Source of the DNA: Chloroflexota bacterium
GTDB lineage: Bacteria > Chloroflexota > Anaerolineae > Promineifilales > Promineifilaceae
DNA length: 64,000 nt
Assembly: GCA_014584575.1 (NCBI GenBank)
Contig: JACTMP010000022.1
Span: forward strand, 124,001 to 188,000
Reading direction: 5' to 3'
The position numbers were made by a program, and so were the translations under genes. The notes under the pieces are model-generated. The model made no database searches, was not told where the DNA came from, and saw nothing but the letters and a program-made list of their open reading frames with translations. Of this stretch, positions 39,499 through 46,250 are shown piece by piece (positions within the stretch are counted from its first letter, which is position 1; each line of letters opens with the position of its first letter).

Positions 39499-39723
39499 AT
39501 GCAAGCTTTGGAATTTGAAACCTGGATTGACAAAAATGGACGTATCTTTTTACCAGAGGAATTTCAACACGCCTATGGGAAATCGGCTCGCTTGCTGGTG
39601 CTCCTACCAGAGCCAGGAGAGTCACTTAAAAAACGGCGACAGCCCGGTAGCGCCAAAGGAATTCTGGAGATATTGTCTGAAGATGACGACCATTTGGATG
39701 ACTTCAAAGCCTACATGCCATGA
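39499..39723 (+). CDS. Short antitoxin of a VapBC pair
   Basis: 74 residues. MQALEFETWIDKNGRIFLPEEFQHAYGKSARLLVLLPE resembles the small strand-rich N-terminus of antitoxins that accompany PIN toxins, with a charged C-terminal tail (GILEILSEDDDHLDDFKAYMP) for toxin binding. GAGGAA lies about 5 bases before the ATG at 39499; the longer frame to 39442 has no conserved residues. Its TGA overlaps the toxin ATG as ATGA. Confidence 0.77.
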   Translation: MQALEFETWIDKNGRIFLPEEFQHAYGKSARLLVLLPEPGESLKKRRQPGSAKGILEILSEDDDHLDDFKAYMP

Positions 39724-40106
39724 ATCTGTTATTGGACACACAGGCGTTATTATGGTTTGTGCTCGATGATTCTCGATTGAGCAAAAAGGCCCAAGAAAGC
39801 ATTGCCACTACCGACACGCTGGTTTTCGTAAGCCCGGCAAGCCTTTGGGAGATTGCCATCAAAATTAGTTTGGGCAAGTACGCACTGCCTCTGCCTTTTG
39901 CCACATTCTGGGATGATCAGTTGCACACTAATGACTTTGTTCTATTGCCTATTTCTGTGGTACATACGGCACGTGTGGTGGATTTACCTTATCATCACCG
40001 CGACCCATTCGACCGTTTGATCATTGCCCAGTCCCTGGTGGAAAGAGTTCCCATCGTCAGCAGCGATGAACTGTTTACTCGGTATGGCGTCGAGCGAATC
40101 TGGTAA
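39720..40106 (+). CDS. vapC: VapC-like PIN toxin (COG3744 type)
   Basis: 128 residues. D6 in MNLLLDTQALLWFV, E44 in ASLWEIAIKISLGKY and the HHRDPFDRLIIAQSL motif with its Asp define the COG3744 PIN subgroup. It differs in sequence from the VapC at 36919, so the two units were not made by local duplication. Translation is coupled to the antitoxin by an ATGA overlap. Confidence 0.92.
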   Translation: MNLLLDTQALLWFVLDDSRLSKKAQESIATTDTLVFVSPASLWEIAIKISLGKYALPLPFATFWDDQLHTNDFVLLPISVVHTARVVDLPYHHRDPFDRLIIAQSLVERVPIVSSDELFTRYGVERIW

Positions 40107-40123
40107 TAGGGAGCAAGCCTCCT

Positions 40124-40340
40124 GCGGCTGGTTGCGCTTCAAGACCTCGCCAACCCATTTTTGTCCCCAAGAAAGGAAGTCGGGTGTACGGCCGTGCCCA
40201 ATCTGTTGTGCCATATGAGAGAGGTGAGGAGGTACGGCCGTTGCCAACGCTGATGAAATTGATGAGATGGGTGGGGGTACGGCCGTACCGCATTCGTTTT
40301 GCCACATGAGAGAGAGGAGGGGGGTACGGCCGTTGCCCCA
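40124..40340. repeat. Boundary module plus inter-unit repeat block E (about 2 copies)
   Basis: Boundary module GGCTGGTTGCGCTTCAAGAC then TTTTTGTCCCCAAGAAAGGA. It is followed by half A, half B, half A and a final ACGGCCGTTGCCCC. Confidence 0.88.
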
Positions 40341-40369
40341 ACACCCAGATTGATGTTATGCTTTTTATC

Positions 40370-40618
40370 ATGCCTTCTCGAATAGTCAGTGCCTTTTTTA
40401 CCAAAAATTTGCTGACCGTTGCTTTGAATGACGGCCGTATCATCATTTTCCCCTGTGCGGAGATGAAATGGCTCAAGCAGGCTTCCTCAGAACAACAGCA
40501 GGATTTCAGTATTGAATCGGACGGTTACGGTGTCTGGTGGCACGAATTAGATGATGGTATCGCGCTTCATCATATTCTCAACCCAACGGCCGTGCCAGCA
40601 TTGGCAGCCGCCTTATAA
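40370..40618 (+). CDS. DUF2442 protein (solitary)
   Basis: 82 residues. The DUF2442 pattern is present: LTVALNDGRIIIFPCAEMKWLKQAS, a short helix, GYGVWWHELDDGIALHHIL. The family is small, often found next to DUF4160 toxin-like genes, and is thought to be an antitoxin or DNA-binding partner. Here no partner is present and the gene alone occupies the space between two repeat blocks, so this unit may have lost its toxin. Start by ATG 40370; ATG 40358 is also possible. A TTATGCT sits just upstream. Confidence 0.82.
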   Translation: MPSRIVSAFFTKNLLTVALNDGRIIIFPCAEMKWLKQASSEQQQDFSIESDGYGVWWHELDDGIALHHILNPTAVPALAAAL

Positions 40619-40629
40619 AGCAACCAGCA

Positions 40630-40854
40630 TCCCCTAGAGAGGAAGTGGGGTCACGGCAGTACACCATTCGTTTTGCCACATGAGAGAGAGGAGGGGGGAC
40701 GGCCGTAGCCAATCCTGATGAAATTGGTGAGATAGGTGGGGGGTACGGCCGTAGCCTGTCCGTTTTGTCATATGAGAGAGGAGGGGACACGGCCGTTGCC
40801 AATGCTGATGAAATTGATGAGATGGTTGGGGAGTACTGCCGTTTGTCGGTCACT
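40630..40854. repeat. Inter-unit repeat block F (about 2.3 copies)
   Basis: Begins AGAGAGGAAGTGGGGTCACG with a short boundary module, then A, B, A and B halves. Three octamers are intact and two are mutated (ACGGCAGT and ACTGCCGT). It fills the gap between the DUF2442 gene and the next unit. Confidence 0.87.
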
Positions 40855-40897
40855 TTCCTGGTGTGCAGTATTCTCCAGAGTGAGGTAAGATCAGTTA

Positions 40898-41170
40898 ATG
40901 GTAGAAGTACGCACAGTAACCCACGACTGGCAAGACGAAGATAGCGAGGCAAAAGCCCGTTGGTTTCAGTCGCTTTCTTTGAGCGAACGGATGGATATGT
41001 TTTGCTGGTTCACTGATATGGTGCTGAGTGTGAACCCTGGCATCGTGGAGCAGAAAGATGCTGAACCAATTGCGGGGCGTATACTCGTCCTTACAAAAAC
41101 ACAACGTTCGCTACGTAACCATCGGCGGGGTAGCCGCGATCTTACACGGCGTACCGCGAGCGACTTTTGA
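40898..41170 (+). CDS. Small protein paired with the nucleotidyltransferase
   Basis: 90 residues. The conserved part is RTVTHDWQDEDSEAKARWFQSLSLSERMDMFCWFTDMVLSVNPGIVEQKDAEPIAGRILVLTKT, seen as a short ORF in front of AbiEii/MNT-like nucleotidyltransferase genes. The last 25 residues (QRSLRNHRRG...) overlap the next gene for 113 bases in another frame and look non-conserved; I suspect the natural stop was lost. GTGAGG lies rather far (about 13 bases) from the ATG. It is probably the antitoxin-like partner, by position only. Confidence 0.62.
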   Translation: MVEVRTVTHDWQDEDSEAKARWFQSLSLSERMDMFCWFTDMVLSVNPGIVEQKDAEPIAGRILVLTKTQRSLRNHRRGSRDLTRRTASDF

Positions 41171-41495
41171 CCTTGATATTTTGATCGAAGCCTCGCTAGA
41201 AAATGCACAACGGTTGCTCGATGCCTTGTTGGATGCTGGTTTAGCCACAGCCGAGATGACAACGGCTGAGGAGATACTGGAACATGAAATCACCATCTTC
41301 CGTGACCGGGTACGAATTGATGTGCAAACAGCCACACCTGGAATTGAGTTCGAGCAAGTCTGGCAGAGGAAAGAAGTGATGAAGTATCGAAAACAACCGT
41401 TTTATGTGGTGTCGCGTGAAGATTTAATAGCCTCCAAACGGGCGGCAGGGCGGGAAAAAGATTTAGAAGATGTTCGTTTGCTGGAAGTCAAATGA
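41058..41495 (+). CDS. Nucleotidyltransferase-fold protein (AbiEii/MNT-like toxin)
   Basis: 145 residues. The pol-beta-type motif is GGVAAILHGVPRATFDLDILIEAS (GG then D-x-D), followed by ITIFRDRVRIDVQTATPGIEF with a third acidic position, and the tail VVSREDLIASKRAAGREKDLEDVRLLE shared by AbiEii-like and DUF6036-type proteins. Related toxins transfer nucleotides to tRNA ends. It lies wholly between repeat blocks F and G, together with the short overlapping gene. Confidence 0.85.
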   Translation: MLNQLRGVYSSLQKHNVRYVTIGGVAAILHGVPRATFDLDILIEASLENAQRLLDALLDAGLATAEMTTAEEILEHEITIFRDRVRIDVQTATPGIEFEQVWQRKEVMKYRKQPFYVVSREDLIASKRAAGREKDLEDVRLLEVK

Positions 41496-41505
41496 TTGAC
41501 AAGTT

Positions 41506-41545
41506 GTTGCCATATGAGAGTGATGAGGGGGTACGGCCGTACCTT
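41506..41545. repeat. Inter-unit repeat block G (half copy)
   Basis: Only CCATATGAGAGTGATGAGGG, then GGTACGGCCGTACC. It is the shortest block, 11 bases after the nucleotidyltransferase stop. Confidence 0.8.
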
Positions 41546-41616
41546 CCCCTTTCTTCCCTTACTTTACCTGTTTTATATTCTTGCCTTGTGCTATTGTATT
41601 TAGTATCATACCTTTC

Positions 41617-41841
41617 GTGAGCAAAGCAGACAAAATCCTCCAGCAGATGCAAAACAATCCCCTGGACTGGCGGATTGATAGTCTGAAAACCGTCGCCAAC
41701 GCTTACAACATTGAATGGCGGCAACGTGGCACAAGTCATGTTGTTTTTGTACGTTCCGATGGTCGGACGCTACCCGTTCCCGCTCATCGGCCTATCAAAC
41801 CGATTTACATCAAGAAATTTGTTGATTTTGTGATGGAATAA
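41617..41841 (+). CDS. hicA: HicA-family toxin
   Basis: 74 residues from a GTG start (VSKADKILQQMQNNPLDWRI). The dsRBD-like fold with the catalytic His is in WRQRGTSHVVFVRSDGRTLPVPAHRPIKPIYIKKFVDFVME. It is slightly longer at the N-terminus than E. coli HicA. HicA cuts mRNA and is bound by HicB, whose gene starts 3 bases after the stop. Sequence before the GTG shows no ribosome site, so initiation may be leaderless. Confidence 0.88.
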   Translation: MSKADKILQQMQNNPLDWRIDSLKTVANAYNIEWRQRGTSHVVFVRSDGRTLPVPAHRPIKPIYIKKFVDFVME

Positions 41842-41844
41842 GCT

Positions 41845-42201
41845 ATGAGAGATTTGAGTCAATACCCCTTTGAAATTCGTCCACTTTCAGACGAGGAGGG
41901 TGGCGGTTTCTTGATTTCCTTTACTGACTTTACCGACTGTATATCAGATGGTGAAACCATAGAGGAAACCATTCAAAACGGTATGGATGCCTTGCAAGAA
42001 ACCATCGCGGCTTTGGAAAGTTTAAATCTGGCTGTGCCAGAACCGGGGAGTGGTGGCAGTTACAGTGGAAAATTTATCCAGCGTGTTCCCAAAAGCATTC
42101 ATGCACGCCTGGTGATGCGGGCGAAGCAGGAAGGCGTTAGCATGAATTCGTTGGTAACGTCTATATTGGCAGAAAGTTTGGGGAAACGTGAAGCTGCTTG
42201 A
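41845..42201 (+). CDS. hicB: HicB-family antitoxin
   Basis: 118 residues. The N-terminal RNase-H-like HicB fold (YPFEIRPLSDEEGGGFLISFTDFTDCISDGETIEETIQNGMDALQETIAAL) is followed by a linker and a ribbon-helix-helix (GKFIQRVPKSIHARLVMRAKQEGVSMNSLVTSILAESLG), the DNA-binding end that represses the operon. The catalytic acidic residues of true RNase H are missing, as usual in the family. It follows hicA after 3 bases. Confidence 0.93.
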   Translation: MRDLSQYPFEIRPLSDEEGGGFLISFTDFTDCISDGETIEETIQNGMDALQETIAALESLNLAVPEPGSGGSYSGKFIQRVPKSIHARLVMRAKQEGVSMNSLVTSILAESLGKREAA

Positions 42202-42211
42202 TCCCCTTGTT

Positions 42212-42377
42212 GTGGCTGGTTATCAAGACGGCCCACCTGACTTTTGCTCATGGATAAAAGAGAGGTGGGGGGTACGGCCGTACTCTGAATCCTGATGAAA
42301 TTGACGGGATAGGTGGGAGATACGGCCGTACCCTATCCATTTTGCCACATGAGAGCGAGGAGGGGACACGGCCGTTT
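42212..42377. repeat. Boundary module plus inter-unit repeat block H (about 1.5 copies)
   Basis: Boundary module GGCTGGTTATCAAGACGGCC then CTTTTGCTCATGGATAAAAG, in which CCCACCT pairs with AGGTGGG. It is followed by half B, half A and a final ACGGCCGTTTC. Confidence 0.87.
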
Positions 42378-42475
42378 CAACTTTAAAAGTACGCAAGCGC
42401 AAATTGGCAAAACTTCGCTTTCCTGATGCGAGATAGAATCTGTTAAAATAGACCCATGCTAAAGGAGATGATTCT

Positions 42476-42715
42476 ATGATAGCTGATACACAAACCCTGG
42501 ATAGAATTTTTAGCGAAGCCAGACGTCTGTCACCGGAATACCGATTACGCTTGGTGCAACGAATCATCCAGACGCTAGTTTCCTCTCCGTCCATTCAAGA
42601 ACCACAACCATTATGTTTCGGCGAGTTTGGCGGGGATGAAGCAGCCCTGTCTACCTGGGAGGATTTCGCCATAGCCGAATGGCGTCCTACAGACGAGGAA
42701 CTGGATGGCTCATAA
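42476..42715 (+). CDS. Antitoxin of third VapBC pair
   Basis: 79 residues. DTQTLDRIFSEARRLSPEYRLRLVQRIIQTL is a helical N-terminus like those of small antitoxins in front of PIN genes; the tail is acidic (WEDFAIAEWRPTDEELDGS) for toxin binding. AAAGGAG lies 8 bases before the ATG and TAAAAT (near 42444) is a likely -10. It overlaps the PIN gene by 11 bases. Confidence 0.75.
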   Translation: MIADTQTLDRIFSEARRLSPEYRLRLVQRIIQTLVSSPSIQEPQPLCFGEFGGDEAALSTWEDFAIAEWRPTDEELDGS

Positions 42716-43115
42716 GTATCTTCTTGATACCCATGCCCTGATCTGGTTTGTGGAAGGAAACAAACGACTGGGTGAATCCGCTAAGACCATTATCGCCGCG
42801 CCCAACAGCGAAATGGTTTTGCCACTCATTGCACTGGCTGAAGCGGCCGTTATCATTGAACGAGGTAGAACGACCATAACCGATGTTTCCAGGTTTTTAA
42901 GCCGGGTTTATGCAGACACACGTATCGAAATCTTTCCTCTCACGTTGGATGTATTTGAACGTAGTCTCACCGCCGAAGGATTGCTCATTCCCGAATTGCA
43001 CGACCGATTTATCGTCAGTACGGGGCTTCATCTACAAGATTTGGGTGACACAGTAGAAATCATCACACGAGATCAGGCGATTATTGATGCTGGTGTGTTG
43101 AAGAGTGTCTGGTGA
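42705..43115 (+). CDS. vapC: VapC-like PIN toxin
   Basis: 136 residues. D8 in YLLDTHALIWFVEGNKRL, the Glu of LIALAEAAVIIERGR and the Asp of LIPELHDRFIVSTGL form the PIN active site; the end ITRDQAIIDAG is the final strand. The subgroup resembles the VapC at 39720 but identity is low outside the motifs. It is the last unit before the repeat family ends. Confidence 0.91.
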   Translation: MAHKYLLDTHALIWFVEGNKRLGESAKTIIAAPNSEMVLPLIALAEAAVIIERGRTTITDVSRFLSRVYADTRIEIFPLTLDVFERSLTAEGLLIPELHDRFIVSTGLHLQDLGDTVEIITRDQAIIDAGVLKSVW

Positions 43116-43132
43116 GCAGGTTGGTAGCAATT

Positions 43133-43192
43133 GTGAACGGCCGTTGCCAATCGTGATGAAATAGACGAGATGGGTGGGGGATACGGCCTTGC
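43133..43192. repeat. Terminal repeat block I (half copy)
   Basis: AACGGCCGTTGCCAATCGTG then ATGAAATAGACGAGATGGGT and a mutated octamer (ACGGCCTT). The repeat family is not seen again in the window. Bases 43193-43318 hold nothing I can name. Confidence 0.82.
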
Positions 43193-43318
43193 TTCCCTCT
43201 TTTCCCCCTCAATCAGCTACCACCCATCACCAGTTCTTGCGCATTGATCAGGAGCTAACGGGTGGTCAAGGTGTTCCCAATTATGCCCATCTGACCAGGG
43301 TGTTTGGGGTGTTTTGCG

Positions 43319-45598
43319 CTATAGCAAACCCTTTGAAGACCGGATTTTGGCAATGGCGATGCCTACCAGCAGCAGCCCCAGCAGCGAGAAGAAACCACTT
43401 ATCAGAAACACACGGCCGTTAAAAACCCATTCCACTACATGCTCGCCAGCCGGGACGCAGACGGCGCGCACGGCCGTGTACGCCTTCATCCACGCTACCT
43501 TTTCCCCGTTCACCACCGCCTGCCAGCCGGGATAGGCGGTTTCGCTGAGAATGAGTAGGGCTGGAATGGGACTGTTTGTCTCAATGCGCCAATAGCCATC
43601 GTGTTGATCGGAAATAGCGGCTGTGCCGGTAGCTGTGCCCGCTTCGCTTGTTCCCAGTTCACAATCTGGCTCCCGCTCCAAAATAGCCGTTGTGGTGGGA
43701 TCAAAATCGGGTTGGTGGATGCGGTTTATGGCGGCGTCCGTATCGGCAATCACTTCGTAAGCCGTCACCAGCCGGGCGATGGGCAGCACCCGCGCCCGTT
43801 CATACACACGCACATGCTCCGTCTGGCCGATGAGGGTCAACGGCCGTTCCCCGTCCATATACTGCGCCAAATCCGCCTGCGCCAGTACATACCGCGCCGC
43901 CAACACATCATACGCCGCCGAACGTGGGTCGGGAATGGAACCGGCAAAGGCAGTGTTCGCGCCCACTTCCAGGGCGTTGTAACCAAAGACGCTCATCAAC
44001 CCCACCTGACCCGCCCCGTTCTGCTCAAAAATGGAAATGCCCCAGGGCAGCACCCGCCCCTCCACCTGGCCGATGATAGTTTTGGCATCCGTCCATAGAG
44101 GGTGTACGGCCGTTGGCCCTACCTGCACCAGCTTCCAGCCGAAGAGCCATAAATCTACCAGAACGCAGGCGATGAGGGCGAAAAAAAGGAGATTGGGAGA
44201 TTGGAGATTAGAGATTGCAGATTGACTGCCAATCTCCAATCTCCGATCTCCAATCTCCAGATGCCGCCATAACAACACTCCCCCAATTACCACAAACAAC
44301 AACGCCAGCGCCCAACCACCCATCTGGTGCCAATAGCGGCCACTGGTGTCGCTGGGGTGTTGGGCGGCAAAGATGGCGGCGGTAGCAGCCAGAGCAGCGA
44401 TACCGGCGACCACGGCCGTGGCCAACAACCACCGCATCAACTTCGACAATTCCGCGCCGCTCCGTTCCCAAATGGCGATGGCTTCGCCCAATAGAGCCGG
44501 GGCCGCAAACACAAAGAGGAAAGCGGCGCGGGCCGGGGCACGCGCCAGCCGGAATGGAGGCAGGAAGCGGTAGAAAATCTCATACAAAAAGCCATAACTG
44601 CCAAATGCCAGCAGCAGACCTAAAACCATCAAGCCGATGTAAAACCAGGTCAGACGCGACGGCCGTCGCAGTGCCAATACCACGCCTATCAAGGCCAACA
44701 CACCCACGTAATAGGTCAACTCGTCGAACGAGGGTACGCTCCAATAGCCGGCGCGGGTCGGTTCGCCAAAAAATTCGGGGATGAGCAGGGTAATCAGGTG
44801 GGCGGGGGGGAAGGAGAACTGGGTGGCAAAGGCCAGGGTGGCTTCTTCGGCGCGGGCGGAAACGGCCGTGAATTGCAGCATGGGAATCACCTGCACCGCA
44901 CTCAACAGCAGCCCCATGACCCCGGCGATGATCACTTGCCGCCAGATACGCCAATCGCGTCGCTCCAGAAACAGGTAGAGGGCAAACGCACCCCATACCA
45001 GACCCATGTACAACAGCGAGGCGGTATGCCCGGCCAGAATGGCCAGCGCCAGCGGCACACCGGCGACGATGGCCGACCAGACATCCCGCCGCCGGGTGCT
45101 CCATGCCGCCCCCAGCAGCAGCCAGGGCAGCCAGGCGTCTGTAGCCAGCAGCCCCACATGCCCGGCCCAGATGCGCGCCGCCCAAAAGCCGCTAAAAGCG
45201 AAAGCCAGCGCCGCCAGCAGCGCCCCTCGCCAACTGCCGCTGACAAACCGCACAAACAGGTACATACCCAGCGCGGCCACGACGATGTGAAACACCACGT
45301 GCCAGCTCAGACCCACGTTGACCGGCGGCAGCAGGGCGATCCAGGTGGGGGGGTAAAACAGCGCCACCTGGGGATTGCTGAGGAAGGGGTATCCGGCAAA
45401 TTGTGCGGCATCCCAGAGGGGGAGACGGCCGTCCGCCAACGCATCTCTGGTGAAACTGAGCCAGGGCACAAACAACGCCCGCGCATCATGCCCGGCCAAT
45501 GCCTGCCCGGCCGGCGGTAGCAGTGCCCGACTCATAAAAAGAAGCGCCAGAACGGTAAAAAGCAGCCCAACCAACAGGATTTGGCGGCGGTGAATCAA
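43319..45598 (-). CDS. YfhO-family polytopic membrane protein (putative glycosyltransferase)
   Basis: 759 residues, about 12 membrane segments. The N-terminal extracytoplasmic loop FVPWLSFTRDALADGRLPLWDAAQFAGYPFLSNPQVALFYPP is the YfhO signature. YfhO proteins add sugars to teichoic-type polymers or otherwise act with lipid-linked sugars outside the cell. TTG at 45598 is taken as start because AAGGA lies 9 bases upstream and no ATG is near. An unusual cytoplasmic-loop stretch LEIGDRRLEIGSQSAISNLQSPN (44190-44270) is the in-frame translation of GGAGATTG words. The next gene in this direction is a GNAT acetyltransferase. Confidence 0.83.
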   Translation of the reverse strand: MIHRRQILLVGLLFTVLALLFMSRALLPPAGQALAGHDARALFVPWLSFTRDALADGRLPLWDAAQFAGYPFLSNPQVALFYPPTWIALLPPVNVGLSWHVVFHIVVAALGMYLFVRFVSGSWRGALLAALAFAFSGFWAARIWAGHVGLLATDAWLPWLLLGAAWSTRRRDVWSAIVAGVPLALAILAGHTASLLYMGLVWGAFALYLFLERRDWRIWRQVIIAGVMGLLLSAVQVIPMLQFTAVSARAEEATLAFATQFSFPPAHLITLLIPEFFGEPTRAGYWSVPSFDELTYYVGVLALIGVVLALRRPSRLTWFYIGLMVLGLLLAFGSYGFLYEIFYRFLPPFRLARAPARAAFLFVFAAPALLGEAIAIWERSGAELSKLMRWLLATAVVAGIAALAATAAIFAAQHPSDTSGRYWHQMGGWALALLFVVIGGVLLWRHLEIGDRRLEIGSQSAISNLQSPNLLFFALIACVLVDLWLFGWKLVQVGPTAVHPLWTDAKTIIGQVEGRVLPWGISIFEQNGAGQVGLMSVFGYNALEVGANTAFAGSIPDPRSAAYDVLAARYVLAQADLAQYMDGERPLTLIGQTEHVRVYERARVLPIARLVTAYEVIADTDAAINRIHQPDFDPTTTAILEREPDCELGTSEAGTATGTAAISDQHDGYWRIETNSPIPALLILSETAYPGWQAVVNGEKVAWMKAYTAVRAVCVPAGEHVVEWVFNGRVFLISGFFSLLGLLLVGIAIAKIRSSKGLL
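44190..44270. repeat. GGAGATTG word-repeat hairpin inside the YfhO-like gene
   Basis: GGAGATTGGGAGATTGGAGA on one side faces TCTCCAATCTCCGATCTCCA. It is an in-frame hairpin of the family otherwise found between genes (45622, 50690, 51360, 53170). Confidence 0.8.
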
Positions 45599-45621
45599 AT
45601 TCTAGTTCCTTAATCAGGGGG

Positions 45622-45690
45622 ATGAGATTAGAGATTGGAGGTTGGAGATTGGAGATTCAACCTCCTAATCTCCAATCTCCAATCTCCGCT
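45622..45690. repeat. GGAGATTG word-repeat hairpin
   Basis: GAGATTGGAGGTTGGAGATT is opposed by AATCTCCAATCTCCAATCTC. It provides the last codons and stop of the GNAT gene. Confidence 0.8.
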
Positions 45691-46231
45691 TCATAAACAC
45701 CGCTACTTCGCGGTCAGGGTTCAGGTCGTTATTGCTATAGTAAGAGATGTCTATGCCTTCCACGCGGAAACCCAGGCGTCGGTAAAAGCGGATGGCGGGC
45801 ACATTGGTGTTTTGCGTTTCGCAGACAATGGTGCGCAGCCCGGCCGCCTGCGCCTGGGCAATGACCCTGGTCATCAGCAGCCGCCCCCAGCCTTCGCCGC
45901 GATACCCACCGGCGATGTGAAATTCCCACACCCACAGGCTGTTGTTCCAGTGCATTTGTTCAGCCAGCGCCACCCCTACCAGTGTGTCCTGGTTGAACAG
46001 GCCAAAAGAGAAACCTTGCGCGGGAATGGGCTTATATCGTTCCAAATCATCTTGTTCCAGCGGCGGGAACCGTTTGTTAATGGGTTGGGGCAGGCTGAAG
46101 AGACGGAGGCTCACGGCCGTTTCGTTATCTGTTTCTGTATAACCCACCTGATAAACCTCGCCGGTCTGGTAGCCAGAAATAACTGTGGGGAGATGGGAAA
46201 CATAATCGGTCGTTAACGCTCTAATGTCCAT
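45665..46231 (-). CDS. GNAT-family N-acetyltransferase
   Basis: 188 residues. Acetyl-CoA motif A is VWEFHIAGGYRGEGWGRLLMTRVIAQAQAAGLRTIVCET (R-G-x-G-x-G/A), followed by motif B NTNVPAIRFYRRLGFRVEGIDISYYS. It transfers an acetyl group to an amine of unknown nature. The last residues, RRLEIGD, are encoded by a GGAGATTG word-repeat arm, so the original C-terminus may have been extended or replaced. The neighbourhood of envelope genes does not reveal the acceptor. Confidence 0.87.
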   Translation of the reverse strand: MDIRALTTDYVSHLPTVISGYQTGEVYQVGYTETDNETAVSLRLFSLPQPINKRFPPLEQDDLERYKPIPAQGFSFGLFNQDTLVGVALAEQMHWNNSLWVWEFHIAGGYRGEGWGRLLMTRVIAQAQAAGLRTIVCETQNTNVPAIRFYRRLGFRVEGIDISYYSNNDLNPDREVAVFMKRRLEIGD

Positions 46232-46250
46232 ATCGTCAATAGAACAATCA

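Noticed and set aside
35252..43192. Classical integron
   Set aside because: No integrase gene, no recognisable attI or attC R/L boxes, and units have own promoters. Kept only as an analogy.
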